From assembly GCF_001021555.1 (NCBI RefSeq), contig NZ_LDCP01000001.1:1178001-1242000 (forward strand): DNA of 64,000 bases, written 5' to 3'. The DNA is from Aurantiacibacter marinus. Its GTDB lineage: Bacteria; Pseudomonadota; Alphaproteobacteria; Sphingomonadales; Sphingomonadaceae. Shown one piece after another: positions 55,058 through 64,000 of this stretch (its first letter is position 1; every line of letters starts with the position of its first letter). The notes beneath the pieces are model-generated. The model worked only from the letters and a program-made list of their open reading frames with translations, searched no databases and was not told the DNA's origin. Position numbers and translations under genes: made by a program.

Positions 55058-57796
55058 ATGAAAAACATTCACGCCGGCACTGCCGGTCTTTCGCGCCTGT
55101 TCCTGTGCAGCGTTGCTGCCGCTGCTTTGACCGTTCCCGGGCTTGCTCTAGCGCAAGATGTCCCTGAGGACGATCAGGAAGAAGAGGCAGAAGTTGCCCA
55201 GGGCAACACAATCCTTGTGACGGCGACCAAGCGCGAAACAACACTGCAGGAAATTCCGGTTGCTGTTTCTGTTACCGGCGGTGAAACGCTGGAACGTGAC
55301 CAGATTCGCGACATTCGCGATCTGCAGACCGTTGTTCCCTCCCTTTCGGTCGGTCAGCGGCAGTCCAGTGCCAACACCGGCTTCTTCATCCGTGGTTTCG
55401 GTAACGGTGCGAACAACGCCGGCATCGAACCGTCTGTCGGCGTGTTCATCGATGGTGTGTATCGCAGCCGTACGGCTTCCTCCATCAGCGATCTGCCCAA
55501 CGTGCAGCGGATCGAAGTTCTGCGCGGACCGCAGTCGACCCTGTTCGGCAAGAACGCTTCTGCCGGTGTCATCTCGGTCGTGACCGAAGAGCCGCAGTTC
55601 GATTTCGGCGGCTTTACCGAACTTTCCTACGGTAATTACGATGCCATCGTGGCGCGCGCTTATGTAACCGGCCCGCTGTCCGATACGGTTGCTGTCAGCG
55701 TGGGTGGTGGCCTCAACTCACGCGAAGGTTTCTATGAAGACCTTGGCACAGGTAACGAGTCCAACAACCGCGATCGCTGGTTCGTCCGCGGTCAGGCCCT
55801 GATCGACAATGGCACCGACCTCAGCCTGCGCATCATTGCCGATTATGACAGCATCGATGAAATTTGCTGTGCCGTTATCAACGCGCAAAGCGGCCCGGCA
55901 GCCAATGCCATCCGCGGTGTTGGCGGTCAGTTTACTGATCCGAACGATCCGTTTGCCGATGTGGTCACGAACAATTTCGATTCGATCAACCAGATCGTCA
56001 ACCACGGCATATCCGCGCAGCTTGATTATGATGTTGGTGATTTCACCTTCACATCCATCACAGCGTCGCGCACGACCGAATCCTTCACAGAGCAGGACTC
56101 GGATTTCTCCACTGCCGATCTGATTTTCCCGAACTCACAGGATCTGGAAATCAGCACCTTCACCCAGGAATTCCGCGTATCCGGAACCATTGGTGACCGC
56201 ATCGATCTGCTGCTGGGCGTGTTCTACATCAACGAAGATGTCGAACAGTCCAACCAGCTGCTGTATGGTGCGGATTTCCGCAACTATGCCAATTTGCTGA
56301 CAGTTGGCGGAAGCGGCGGGGCGTTCTCCCTGTTCCAGGACCCGAACAACCCTACCGCAGTTCCGCTTGATCTGGTGTTCAGCCAGGCTTTCGGTCAGAA
56401 CTATGTGAACCAGTTCTACCTTCAGGGTCAGGGCTTCACCGAAGCCTACACGCTGGATTCCGAAGCCTACTCCATCTTTGGCCAGGTCGATTTCGAGCTG
56501 ATCGATGGTCTCGTACTGACGCTGGGCGGAAATTACACGGATGACAGCAAGCAGTTTACGCAGAATGCTGTGTCGACCGATCTGTTTTCCTCGATTGACT
56601 TCGATGCGCCGCAGCTTGCGCCGTTCCGTGGTCAGGTCCTGACACAGGGCGCGGTAGCGACGACTGTAGGTAATCAGTTGAACCTCGGCCGCCGTGCGAC
56701 TGCAGCTGAGGTAACGGCGTTTGCGACGGGCACCAGTCCTGCTGGTGCTGCCGGTGCTGCTGCTTTCCCGACAATCCTTGCAGGGGCACAGGCTTTTGCC
56801 GCTGCCAATGTCAACAATCCGCTGGCCAACCCGCTGAACCCGCTCCGTGCGCTGCAATTCCTGCCGCCGTTCATCAACGTACCGAATACGGTCGAAGATG
56901 GCCGCGTCAGCGATAACAAGTTCAGCTACACCGCGCGCCTGGCATATGATGTGTCGCCAGACGTCAACGTGTATCTCAGCTACGCCACGGGCTTCAAGGC
57001 AAGCTCGGTCAACCTGTCGCGCGATGCTCGCCCGACTCTGGCCGATCGGGCAGCGATTATCGCAGCCAATCTTGAACAGCCGAATCAGACGTACGGTTCG
57101 CGCTTTGCCGGTCCGGAAGAATCGACGGTGTACGAACTTGGTATCAAGACCGATTTCGATATCGCTGCGCTCAACCTGACCGTGTTCCAGCAGGAGATCG
57201 AGGGCTTCCAGTCCAACATCTTCACCGGTTCCGGCTTTGTGCTGGCAAACGCTGGCAGCCAGTCGACCTTCGGTGTTGAATATGAAGGCCTGTTCTACCC
57301 GGTAGACGGCCTGACGATCAACACGGCGGTGACGTATCTCGATCCGGTGTTCGACGAATTCCTGCAGTCGGCACAGGGCGATATCTCTGGCACAACGCCA
57401 TCGGGTATCCCTGAATTCACCGTGATTGTGGGCGCGCAGTATGAAGCCGATCTGGGCGGCGGTACACTGGTCCCGCGGGTGAACTACCTCTGGACGTCGG
57501 AATATCAGCTGGTTGAAGGCCTGCCGGCTTTCGCAGTGAAGAATCCTGACGGTACGATTGCTGACGGTCAGCCGTCCATCGATGCCGGCCTGCCGTTCAC
57601 TGGTCGCCAGAACAATCTGACTGCATCGCTGACTTACGAAAGCGACATGGGTTATTCGGTGTCTATCTGGGGCCGCAATATTCTGGACGAACGCTTCCTC
57701 GGAACCGTGTTCGACAGCCCGGCACAGCCGCTCAGCGTTTCGGGTTACCCGAACGATCCGGCCACATACGGCATTACCGGTCGTTTCCGCTGGTAG
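55058..57796 (+). CDS. TonB-dependent outer membrane receptor
   Basis: Outer-membrane beta barrel that imports siderophores, vitamins or plant-derived compounds with TonB energy. The signal peptide (ending LALAQ) precedes a TonB-box-like ILVTATKRETTLQEIP, then the plug (SVGQRQSSANTGFFIRGF, VFIDGVYRSRTASS, EVLRGPQSTLFGKNASAG) and a large barrel ending in aromatic FRW. ATG at 55058 is preferred because of GGAG at 6 nt; ATG at 55046 would give 916 aa. The substrate cannot be read from sequence. A terminator follows. Confidence 0.92.
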   Translation: MKNIHAGTAGLSRLFLCSVAAAALTVPGLALAQDVPEDDQEEEAEVAQGNTILVTATKRETTLQEIPVAVSVTGGETLERDQIRDIRDLQTVVPSLSVGQRQSSANTGFFIRGFGNGANNAGIEPSVGVFIDGVYRSRTASSISDLPNVQRIEVLRGPQSTLFGKNASAGVISVVTEEPQFDFGGFTELSYGNYDAIVARAYVTGPLSDTVAVSVGGGLNSREGFYEDLGTGNESNNRDRWFVRGQALIDNGTDLSLRIIADYDSIDEICCAVINAQSGPAANAIRGVGGQFTDPNDPFADVVTNNFDSINQIVNHGISAQLDYDVGDFTFTSITASRTTESFTEQDSDFSTADLIFPNSQDLEISTFTQEFRVSGTIGDRIDLLLGVFYINEDVEQSNQLLYGADFRNYANLLTVGGSGGAFSLFQDPNNPTAVPLDLVFSQAFGQNYVNQFYLQGQGFTEAYTLDSEAYSIFGQVDFELIDGLVLTLGGNYTDDSKQFTQNAVSTDLFSSIDFDAPQLAPFRGQVLTQGAVATTVGNQLNLGRRATAAEVTAFATGTSPAGAAGAAAFPTILAGAQAFAAANVNNPLANPLNPLRALQFLPPFINVPNTVEDGRVSDNKFSYTARLAYDVSPDVNVYLSYATGFKASSVNLSRDARPTLADRAAIIAANLEQPNQTYGSRFAGPEESTVYELGIKTDFDIAALNLTVFQQEIEGFQSNIFTGSGFVLANAGSQSTFGVEYEGLFYPVDGLTINTAVTYLDPVFDEFLQSAQGDISGTTPSGIPEFTVIVGAQYEADLGGGTLVPRVNYLWTSEYQLVEGLPAFAVKNPDGTIADGQPSIDAGLPFTGRQNNLTASLTYESDMGYSVSIWGRNILDERFLGTVFDSPAQPLSVSGYPNDPATYGITGRFRW

Positions 57797-57840
57797 TCGC
57801 CTTGGCCGCGTCCTGGCGGCCTAAGAAATAATGGGAGGGG

Positions 57841-57866
57841 AAGGGGGCTTTCGGGCCCCCTTTTCT
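57841..57866 (+). terminator. Rho-independent terminator after the TonB receptor gene
   Basis: AAGGGGGC (57841-57848) pairs with GCCCCCTT (57855-57862), and TTCTTT follows. Confidence 0.8.
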
Positions 57867-57942
57867 TTGTGTGGAAAGCGGGTTGCACGCGGCGCAAATG
57901 TATGGTGCTTTGCCGGTGCTAAATTTTTGAGGGGACTTTCCA

Positions 57943-58422
57943 ATGGCATATGCAGGTTTCTGGATTCGCGTGGCTGCGTATCTGATTGACGTAATTCTTC
58001 TGAGTATCGCCCTGTATATCGTGCAGACGGTTACGGGCATCGACATGGGCATGGACTTCAGCGCTGCCCTTGATGACGCCGCAATTTCCGGGGGTACGCA
58101 GACCACGAGCTCGTTCGGTTCACTCATCAACATTGTCGTTGGTGTCGCGTATTTTGCCGGCATGGAAAGCTCCAACTGGCAGGCAACCATAGGCAAGAAG
58201 GCGCTGGGTCTGATTGTGACAGACAATAGCGGTGATCGCATCAGTTTCCTCAGAGGCGTTGGGCGTTATTTCGCCAAGATTCTTTCGGCCATCATCATTT
58301 TCATCGGTTTCATCATGGTGGCCTTCACTGACAAGAAGCAGGGCCTGCATGATATGCTGGCAAGCACTCTGGTCGTGAAAGGCCAGCCCGGCAGCCATGG
58401 CACCGCAGGCGTCTTCGATTGA
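57943..58422 (+). CDS. RDD family membrane protein
   Basis: Integral membrane protein of 159 aa with about four transmembrane segments. The RDD signature is RVAAYLIDVILLSIALYIVQ near the N-terminus, followed by SNWQATIGKKALGLIVTDN and RYFAKILSAIIIFIGFIMVAFT, and KKQGLHDMLASTLVV at the end. Small RDD proteins have been proposed to be ion or solute carriers; the function here is unknown. A terminator follows. Confidence 0.88.
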   Translation: MAYAGFWIRVAAYLIDVILLSIALYIVQTVTGIDMGMDFSAALDDAAISGGTQTTSSFGSLINIVVGVAYFAGMESSNWQATIGKKALGLIVTDNSGDRISFLRGVGRYFAKILSAIIIFIGFIMVAFTDKKQGLHDMLASTLVVKGQPGSHGTAGVFD

Positions 58423-58455
58423 GGCGCGGCTGATTGCCACAAACACTTAATCGGG

Positions 58456-58480
58456 AAGGGGGCAATTCGCCCCCTTTTCC
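58456..58480 (+). terminator. Rho-independent terminator after the RDD gene
   Basis: AAGGGGGC (58456-58463) pairs with GCCCCCTT (58469-58476), and TTCC follows. Confidence 0.75.
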
Positions 58481-58530
58481 TTGCCGGTTTTCGTGCCCTC
58501 GGCAAACGGAGCAATATCGATACAAGATGG

Positions 58531-59238
58531 ATGATCCTGCCGTTCAAACGCTATGCTGATTTCAAGGGGCGTTCGCGGCGCAAGGAATTCTGGCTGTTCC
58601 AGTTGCTGTACTGGATTGCCACCTTCGCGATCTATGCACTGATCCTTGCTGAAATGCTTTGGCGTGAAATGGACAATCGCGGCACCCACTCGGGACAAGG
58701 CTTCGGCCTGATCTTCATGACCGGGCTTGCCATCTATGCAATCAGGTTTCTTGCAACGCTTGTCCCATTCGTGGCCGTCACAATGCGGCGCCTGCATGAT
58801 CGCGGGTTGTCAGGCTGGTGGTTCGGCGCCTTGTTGCTGCTTGGCTTCGTGCCGCCTTTGAACATACTTGTCCTTCCCGGCTATCTAGTGCTGCTGATAT
58901 TCCTGTGCCTGGAGGGAGAAGTGGTTCCCCATAAATGGGGCTCAAGCCCGAAGGACCCGGGACAGGCGAGCGTGTCTAGTAGTGTTAGCGGATTAAAGGG
59001 ACCGCAGCGTTTGCGCAGGACGCGCACGCAGCAACGGCAGCGAAGCGCTCAATGCGAAAGCCAGCACCAGCACCAGCCCGCCGCCAAGAACGCTGAGGAT
59101 TTCGGTCCAGTCGGGCAGCCAGTCGAATTCGAACAGCTGCGTGACGATCAGCCATGCCACCCCTGTACCCAGCGCCAGCGCAACCCCTGCCAGCAACCCG
59201 GCAAGCAGGCCGAATTCAGCAAATTGCAGCGCGAGTAA
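58531..59238 (+). CDS. DUF805 membrane protein with long antisense C-terminal extension
   Basis: DUF805 protein of 235 aa. The family is about 120-150 aa with helices and a signature KRYADFKGRSRRKEFW at the start and RRLHDRGLSGWW in the loop; both are clear here, as are three to four transmembrane segments up to about residue 130. The remaining about 80 residues are Gln/Arg-rich, run over the antisense strand of the ABC permease gene for 246 bp and look like non-coding read-through. The family role is unknown. ATG at 58531 is used. Confidence 0.75.
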   Translation: MILPFKRYADFKGRSRRKEFWLFQLLYWIATFAIYALILAEMLWREMDNRGTHSGQGFGLIFMTGLAIYAIRFLATLVPFVAVTMRRLHDRGLSGWWFGALLLLGFVPPLNILVLPGYLVLLIFLCLEGEVVPHKWGSSPKDPGQASVSSSVSGLKGPQRLRRTRTQQRQRSAQCESQHQHQPAAKNAEDFGPVGQPVEFEQLRDDQPCHPCTQRQRNPCQQPGKQAEFSKLQRE

Positions 59239-61503
59239 TTGCCGCTTGCTTGCGCCCAGCACGCGCAGGATCACCGTGTCATAAATTCGCGCTGCCCGCG
59301 CGGCGGCAATTGCGCCCAGCAAGACGGCTATACCTGCCAATACCGCAACCGAAGCCGCAGCGAGAATGGCGAGCGAGACCTGGTCAAGGATCGCCCGTGC
59401 TTCGTTCAGGATCGGGCCAACCTCAATCACACTTGAGGATGGGAAGGCGCGCACCAGATCGCGCAACAACCCGCCGGTATCGGTGCCTTCGGGCAAGTCG
59501 ATCGTGGCGGCAAGATTATGCGGCGTATCTTCAAGTGTATTTGGAGAAAAGACCCATACGTTATTGAAACCAAGGCTTTCCCAGTCCACCCGCCGGAAAT
59601 TGGCAACGCGCGCACTGCGCTCCACACCGAGGATCGAAATGGTGATCATATCGCCAATGGACATATCGGCGGCGGTCGCAAGATCGACATCAACCGATAC
59701 CAACGGTTCACCGTCATAGTCCGCTGCCCACCATTCGCCTTCGGTCAGCACGTTGCCGTCGGGCAGCGCTGCGGAATATGTCAGCCCGCGCTCACCGCTG
59801 AGGCCCCAAGCGCCTTCCGGCAGTTCTTCCAGTTCGGCCACCACTATCTGTGCATCGTCCGGGCCGTAGGACACGATGGATCCGCGCATGGTTGGTACAG
59901 CATCGACAGCAGCATCAGCCGAAACGGCATTCACCGTGGCGTAGAATTCCTCCAGCCCATCCTTGGGGATATCGAGGACAAAGTAATCCGGCGCGCGTTC
60001 GGGCACGGATTGGCGGATATTACCGTCAAGGCTGGATTGCATGGCGGCCAGAAGAACGAAGGCGGAAAGGCCAAACCCGAGGGCAGTGACCAGCGATCCT
60101 GTCGCCGCGCCAGGGCGGTGGAGATTGGCCACGGCGGCGCGGACAATCGGATTAACGGCGCGCGGCGCACGGGCGGCACCGCTGCGGATAGCGCGGCCGA
60201 GCAGCGCCAGAAAGCCGAGCACCAATGCAGCTCCGCCAAGGAAGCCTGCCGAAAGCAGCGGCTGCTGCGAAAAACCGATCGCAAGGATCGCTATTCCAAG
60301 CAGACCGAGACCGACGGGTACAATCGCGCCGCGCCATTGCCGTGCGAGCGGGGAAACGCGCGCACGCATCAGCGCCATGGCCGGGAAATCGCGGGCCCGA
60401 ATCAAAGGAGGAGCCGCAAAAATGAGCGCTACCAGCAATCCAAACAACAAGGCACGCAGCAGCGCCCACGGGTCGAACACCAGCGTATTGCTGACCGGCA
60501 GCAGCGCGCCCAAAGCGCCCGCGAGCAACGGCGTCACCAGCACACCAACCACCAGCCCGGCAAGCGAGCCCGCCAAGGCCGCTGCGCCCACTTCCAAACC
60601 GTAAATGCGGGTGATGTCGCGCGATGTCGCGCCGAGTATCTTGAGCGTGGCAATCGAGTTGCGCCGCGCTTCCAGATAGGAATTTACCCCGCCGCCAATG
60701 CCGATGCCGGCGATCACCAGTGCAGCAAGTCCGACCAGCGTCAGAAATTCACCCATGCGGCTGACAAATCTGTCTGCTCCTGGTGACGCACGCTCGCTGC
60801 TGCGGGTGTCGAAGGGAACGCCGGGGAAGGCCTTTTCCAGCGCTTCCTGAAGCTGCTCCGGGTCGTGATTGCCATTATAGGCAAGGCGCGTCTTGCTTTC
60901 GAACATCGCACCGGGCGCCGTAAGGCCTGCACTTTGCGGAAAATCAACCGGGACGATGACAGTCTGGCCCAGCGCAAAGCCTTCGCTCAGGCGATCAGGT
61001 TCTTCGGCAATGATTCCAGCAACCGTAACGGCCTGCGTGCCAATGGTGATGATATCGCCCGTTCCGACATTGAGCCGCTCCGCTGCGCCAGGGGCGAGAT
61101 AGGCATCATTGCCTGTGGGTGCGCTCGCCGCACCGCTGCCTTCCAGAAGCAGCGTGCCATACATCGGATAATTGTCGGCAACGGCCTTCAGCTCGATAGG
61201 GACCGCAGCTTCTACCGTGCTGGCCATCGCCTGCAGCCGGTAACCAGGCGACAGCGTGCCGTATTGTTCAAGGAAAGCCGTTTCTTCCGCATTCAGCGTC
61301 CGCTGCCACAGCTCGATTTCGAAATCGCCGCCAAGCAGCGTCTGACCTTGCGAATCCAGTTCGTTTTGAATGGCAGACGTCAGCGATCCAATTGCCGCCA
61401 GCGCGCCCACGCCCAGGAAAAGACATACGAGCAGCAAGCGCAAGCCCCGAAATCCGCTCGACAAATCGCGTTTCGCGATGCTCCAGGCGCGGCTCCAGCT
61501 CAT
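58993..61503 (-). CDS. ABC exporter permease with two FtsX domains (YbbP-like)
   Basis: Large integral membrane permease of 836 aa, the partner of the ATPase at 61509-62210. It begins with an N-terminal transmembrane helix and a large periplasmic MacB-type core. Two sets of FtsX helices follow (for example SIATLKILGATSRDITRIYG and TVILRVLGASKRQLLALQ), separated by a further extracytoplasmic domain. Relatives YbbP and LolC-like permeases move lipids or peptides; the substrate is unknown. The ATG at 61503 is 5 bp after the ATPase stop. Confidence 0.9.
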   Translation of the reverse strand: MSWSRAWSIAKRDLSSGFRGLRLLLVCLFLGVGALAAIGSLTSAIQNELDSQGQTLLGGDFEIELWQRTLNAEETAFLEQYGTLSPGYRLQAMASTVEAAVPIELKAVADNYPMYGTLLLEGSGAASAPTGNDAYLAPGAAERLNVGTGDIITIGTQAVTVAGIIAEEPDRLSEGFALGQTVIVPVDFPQSAGLTAPGAMFESKTRLAYNGNHDPEQLQEALEKAFPGVPFDTRSSERASPGADRFVSRMGEFLTLVGLAALVIAGIGIGGGVNSYLEARRNSIATLKILGATSRDITRIYGLEVGAAALAGSLAGLVVGVLVTPLLAGALGALLPVSNTLVFDPWALLRALLFGLLVALIFAAPPLIRARDFPAMALMRARVSPLARQWRGAIVPVGLGLLGIAILAIGFSQQPLLSAGFLGGAALVLGFLALLGRAIRSGAARAPRAVNPIVRAAVANLHRPGAATGSLVTALGFGLSAFVLLAAMQSSLDGNIRQSVPERAPDYFVLDIPKDGLEEFYATVNAVSADAAVDAVPTMRGSIVSYGPDDAQIVVAELEELPEGAWGLSGERGLTYSAALPDGNVLTEGEWWAADYDGEPLVSVDVDLATAADMSIGDMITISILGVERSARVANFRRVDWESLGFNNVWVFSPNTLEDTPHNLAATIDLPEGTDTGGLLRDLVRAFPSSSVIEVGPILNEARAILDQVSLAILAAASVAVLAGIAVLLGAIAAARAARIYDTVILRVLGASKRQLLALQFAEFGLLAGLLAGVALALGTGVAWLIVTQLFEFDWLPDWTEILSVLGGGLVLVLAFALSASLPLLRARPAQTLRSL

Positions 61504-61508
61504 GGCGT

Positions 61509-62210
61509 TCAAACGGCGGCCGTATCGGTGGCAATCAACCCGTCGCCAAGCGTCACCACGCGGTTGCAGCGTTCCGCCAGCTTGCGATCATGGGTAATGA
61601 TGATCAGCGTCGCTCCGGTTTCTGCGCGGCGTTCGAACAGGGCGTCTTCCACGCTTGCGCCGGTATTGGTGTCGAGATTGCCGGTCGGTTCATCGGCAAA
61701 GATCAACGGCGGCCGGGAAACGATGGCGCGGGCGATGGCCACGCGTTGCTGCTCTCCGCCGGAAAGCTGTGCGGGATAATGCGTAAGGCGGTGGCCAAGG
61801 CCAACAGCCTCAAGTTCAGCTGTTGCCCGTTCCCACGCTCCGTCCTCGCCCGCCAGTTCCAGCGGAGTGGCAACATTTTCGACTGCGGTCATCGTGGGCA
61901 GCAGGTGGAAGGCCTGCAGAACAATACCGATCCGTCCGCGCCGCGCCATGGCCAGCGCATCTTCGTTCAGCGCGGTAAAATCCTCGCCCGCAACAGTAAG
62001 CTTGCCGGACGTTGCGCGTTCAAGCCCGGACAACACGGACATGAGCGAGCTTTTCCCGCTGCCGGACGGGCCGAGCAGGGCGAGTGTTTCTCCGCGCGCA
62101 ACATCAAGGTCGATGCCGCGCAGGATCTCCACAGCAGCGTCCCCTTCGCCAAGGGTCAGGCGCAGGTTGCGGGCGGAAATGACGGGTGAGTTGTTAGAAG
62201 GGCTTGTCAC
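61509..62210 (-). CDS. ABC transporter ATP-binding protein (YbbA/LolD-like)
   Basis: Nucleotide-binding subunit of the ABC pair, 233 aa. Walker A is GPSGSGKS (47-54), the signature is LSGGEQ (149-154), Walker B is LIFADEP (169-175) and the H-loop is in ITHDRKL. The start is GTG at 62210. Expected to drive lipid or peptide extraction with the downstream FtsX-type permease. It is divergent from the lipoprotein esterase gene that starts at 62238. Confidence 0.93.
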   Translation of the reverse strand: MTSPSNNSPVISARNLRLTLGEGDAAVEILRGIDLDVARGETLALLGPSGSGKSSLMSVLSGLERATSGKLTVAGEDFTALNEDALAMARRGRIGIVLQAFHLLPTMTAVENVATPLELAGEDGAWERATAELEAVGLGHRLTHYPAQLSGGEQQRVAIARAIVSRPPLIFADEPTGNLDTNTGASVEDALFERRAETGATLIIITHDRKLAERCNRVVTLGDGLIATDTAAV

Positions 62211-62237
62211 ACCGGTGCGATGGCATAGCTAGAGGGC

Positions 62238-62981
62238 ATGAACAAGCCATACCAAAGCCCGTGGGCGCAGCCTGTCCGCCTTTTGTCGATTGCACCCCTA
62301 GGAGCTGCGACTTTGATGCTGGCCGCCTGCGGAACAGAGGCTCCCATGGCGGAGCCGGTGAGCGAAGCCGAAACGCCGATTGCGGATGTGCTGCCGGTCA
62401 TGGGGCCGGAGCGGGTGATCCTTGGCTTTGGCGACAGCCTGATGGCTGGCTATAACCTCGAAGAGGCGCAGGGCTATCCCGAACGCCTGGAAGCGGTGAT
62501 GCGCACGCGCGGCGTGAACGCACGCCTTATCGACGCGGGCGTTTCCGGCGATACGACAGCGGCGGGATTGCAGCGGATTGCCTTCGTTCTCGATAATCTG
62601 GCGGAGACACCGGACCTGGCGATTGTGGAACTGGGCGGGAATGATCTGCTGCGCGGCATTACGCCGGATCAGACGCGCGCCAATCTTGCAGGCATTATGG
62701 ATGTGCTGGCCGCGCGCGATATTCCTGCGGTGATCATGGGTATGCGCGCGCCGCCCAATTTCGGCAGTGAATTCCAAACTGCGTTCGACGGCCTCTATCC
62801 CGATCTGGCCAGGCAATATGACGCAGCCTTGGTGCCCTTCTTCATGGAACCATTGATGGCGAACCCCGATCTGCTGATGCCGGACCGCATCCATCCCACT
62901 GCCAAGGGCATTGAGGAAATGGTCGCGGCGACGGTGGATACGGTTATTGGCGCTTTGCCGGAAGATAACGAAGGTAGCTAG
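62238..62981 (+). CDS. GDSL-type lipoprotein arylesterase/lysophospholipase
   Basis: Lipoprotein of 247 aa (lipobox LMLAAC, Cys31) with an SGNH/GDSL hydrolase domain. The catalytic triad is S67 in GFGDSLMAGY, D216 and H219 in DRIHPTAKG, and the oxyanion residues are in GGND (N135). This resembles TesA-type esterases. It should act on esters in the periplasm or outer membrane; substrate unknown. It is divergent from the ABC pair, and its 3' end overlaps the recF end by 4 bp. Confidence 0.9.
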   Translation: MNKPYQSPWAQPVRLLSIAPLGAATLMLAACGTEAPMAEPVSEAETPIADVLPVMGPERVILGFGDSLMAGYNLEEAQGYPERLEAVMRTRGVNARLIDAGVSGDTTAAGLQRIAFVLDNLAETPDLAIVELGGNDLLRGITPDQTRANLAGIMDVLAARDIPAVIMGMRAPPNFGSEFQTAFDGLYPDLARQYDAALVPFFMEPLMANPDLLMPDRIHPTAKGIEEMVAATVDTVIGALPEDNEGS

Positions 62982-64000
62982 AGCCGCTCCGCCGCACCAT
63001 CGGCGACCCGCCAGCTTGCCGCCACGCTGGCAATACCAGAAAAAGGGCCGGCTTCCGTTCCGGTCAACCACACCTGAGTGGCGCTATCCTGCAACCGCTC
63101 GAACAAGGCCTCTCGCCGCACAGGGTCGAGATGCGCGGCGACTTCATCCAGCAATAGCAGGCTGGCGCGCCCGCGTGCGGCAAGTGCGGCATGGGCAAGC
63201 GTAATCGCGATCAACATCGCCTTTTGTTCGCCGGTCGAACATTCGGCAGCAGGCATTCCTTTGCCATCCATCACCACTTTCAATTCATCGCGGTGAGGGC
63301 CGTTCAGCGTGCGCTGCGCTGCGCGGTCACGCCTGCGGTTGCTGGCGAGTTGATCGACCAGTGCGTCCTCCTCCAGTGCTCCGCCCGGTATATGGGTCAG
63401 GGCCGGGCGCGCAAAAGGCTGCGCGGGAAGGGCAAACAATTCCTGCGAAAGCGCTTCGATGAGCCGCGCACGCCCCTGCGCCAATTGCGAACCTGCCGCC
63501 GCCATTTGCGCCTCGATTGAGTCCAGCCATGCCGGTTCGGGTGTCCGCTCGTCTGACAGCAGCTTGTTGCGTTCCCGTAATGATGCTTCGTAACGGCTGG
63601 CATAGCGCGCATGGGCCGGATCTATGGCGACGGCGAGCCTGTCCATATAGCGGCGCCTTGTGCCCGCGCTTTCGGCAAACAGGCGGTCCATCGCCGGGGT
63701 CAGCCAGCCAACCGCGAGCCATTCGCCAAGGCTTATTGCGCTCGCTTCTGTGCCGTTCACTTGCACAATACGCCTGCCGGGCCGGTCTGCCTGCATCCCG
63801 GTACCAAGCTTCACCGGCTCTCCGTTATCGCCTGCATTCAGCAAAGCGCTGACGGCGAACCCGCCCTGCGCGGATTGGGCCGCCATATCTGCAAGTGCTG
63901 CGCGGCGCAGTCCCCTGCCAGGCGAGAATAGAGACAGGGCCTCGAGCACATTGGTTTTCCCTGCGCCGTTCTCCCCGACCAGCAAATTGATCTGGCGCGT
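62978..64000 (-). CDS. recF: DNA replication and repair protein RecF (5' end outside window)
   Basis: SMC-like ATPase for gap repair and SOS induction. Walker A is LVGENGAGKTN at the left of the fragment; the LNGPHRDEL segment, the signature STGEQKAML and Walker B LLLLDEVAAHLD are present. The frame stays open to the window edge (64000), where about 25 N-terminal residues of RecF are missing, so the gene is cut by the window rather than truncated. Confidence 0.92.
   Translation of the reverse strand, partial: TRQINLLVGENGAGKTNVLEALSLFSPGRGLRRAALADMAAQSAQGGFAVSALLNAGDNGEPVKLGTGMQADRPGRRIVQVNGTEASAISLGEWLAVGWLTPAMDRLFAESAGTRRRYMDRLAVAIDPAHARYASRYEASLRERNKLLSDERTPEPAWLDSIEAQMAAAGSQLAQGRARLIEALSQELFALPAQPFARPALTHIPGGALEEDALVDQLASNRRRDRAAQRTLNGPHRDELKVVMDGKGMPAAECSTGEQKAMLIAITLAHAALAARGRASLLLLDEVAAHLDPVRREALFERLQDSATQVWLTGTEAGPFSGIASVAASWRVADGAAERL

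Noticed and set aside
59518-60786. Plus-strand open frame of 422 codons over the ABC permease
   Set aside because: Arg/Gln/His-rich antisense translation without motif; the minus strand has clear FtsX domains.

Overview
The window is a stretch of chromosome from a GC-rich alphaproteobacterium, most likely a sphingomonad of the Erythrobacteraceae type (Erythrobacter/Altererythrobacter-like). This rests on the division cluster with an alphaproteobacterial FtsZ tail ([11 protein letters not shown]), the CobA-DUF2849-CysI-DUF934-CysH sulfate cluster, an outer-membrane TonB receptor of sphingomonad style, and small DUF families common in that group. It is a protein-recognition judgement; no 16S gene is present. 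Almost all of the window is ordinary core genome with tight, overlapping operons. There are no insertion sequences, phage genes, CRISPR arrays or rRNA genes, and only one tRNA.

Layout. 1-2.3 kb: cysteine synthase and two envelope proteins of unknown role. 2.5-21.5 kb: a complete dcw (division and cell wall) cluster, mraZ-rsmH-ftsL-ftsI-murE-murF-mraY-murD-ftsW-murG-murC-murB-ddl-ftsQ-ftsA-ftsZ. Most junctions are ATGA-type overlaps. It carries arrays of MraZ-type boxes in front and a pair of inverted DnaA boxes just before ftsZ. 21.6-30.1 kb: SPOR/TPR protein, YbjN, proC, a Bax-inhibitor-like protein, a polyproline lipoprotein, obgE (apparently with an ATT start), proB and an epimerase. 30.2-32.9 kb: two tandem paralogous Tat-signal proteins made of Asp/Gly repeats, then a JmjC/cupin oxygenase. 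32.9-40.1 kb (minus strand): sulfate assimilation genes, an MscS channel, cystathionine beta-lyase and a sulfurtransferase. 40.2-49.4 kb: queF, ugd, tRNA-Thr, a DUF429-like protein, a lipoprotein, rarA, a PadR regulator with a palindromic operator, a membrane protein whose Shine-Dalgarno sits in a hairpin, and a glycosyltransferase. 49.8-51 kb: periplasmic thioredoxin plus CcdA. 51-54.7 kb (minus strand): typA, two very short ORFs (38 and 41 codons) and a TPR-2OG-Fe(II) oxygenase. 55-64 kb: TonB receptor, RDD and DUF805 membrane proteins, an ABC exporter pair, a GDSL lipoprotein esterase and the 3' part of recF.

How the parts work together. The dcw cluster makes the lipid II precursor (MurC-F, Ddl, MraY, MurG) and the divisome that uses it (FtsL/Q/A/Z/W/I). 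MraZ and possibly DnaA provide control. CobA makes the siroheme precursor for CysI, which with CysH reduces sulfate to sulfide for CysK, and MetC and SseA extend sulfur metabolism. ProB and ProC are two proline-synthesis enzymes.

The best candidate for an undescribed system is at 51,070-52,703. Two short ORFs with good ribosome binding sites share a WT(K/R)Px(L/I)xx(V/L)D motif that resembles RRE-type RiPP leader sequences. The second lies 42 bp in front of a TPR-2OG-Fe(II) oxygenase on the same strand. A second, weaker candidate is the pair of Tat-exported Asp/Gly repeat proteins followed by a JmjC-type hydroxylase at 30.2-32.9 kb. Both are inferences from sequence alone.
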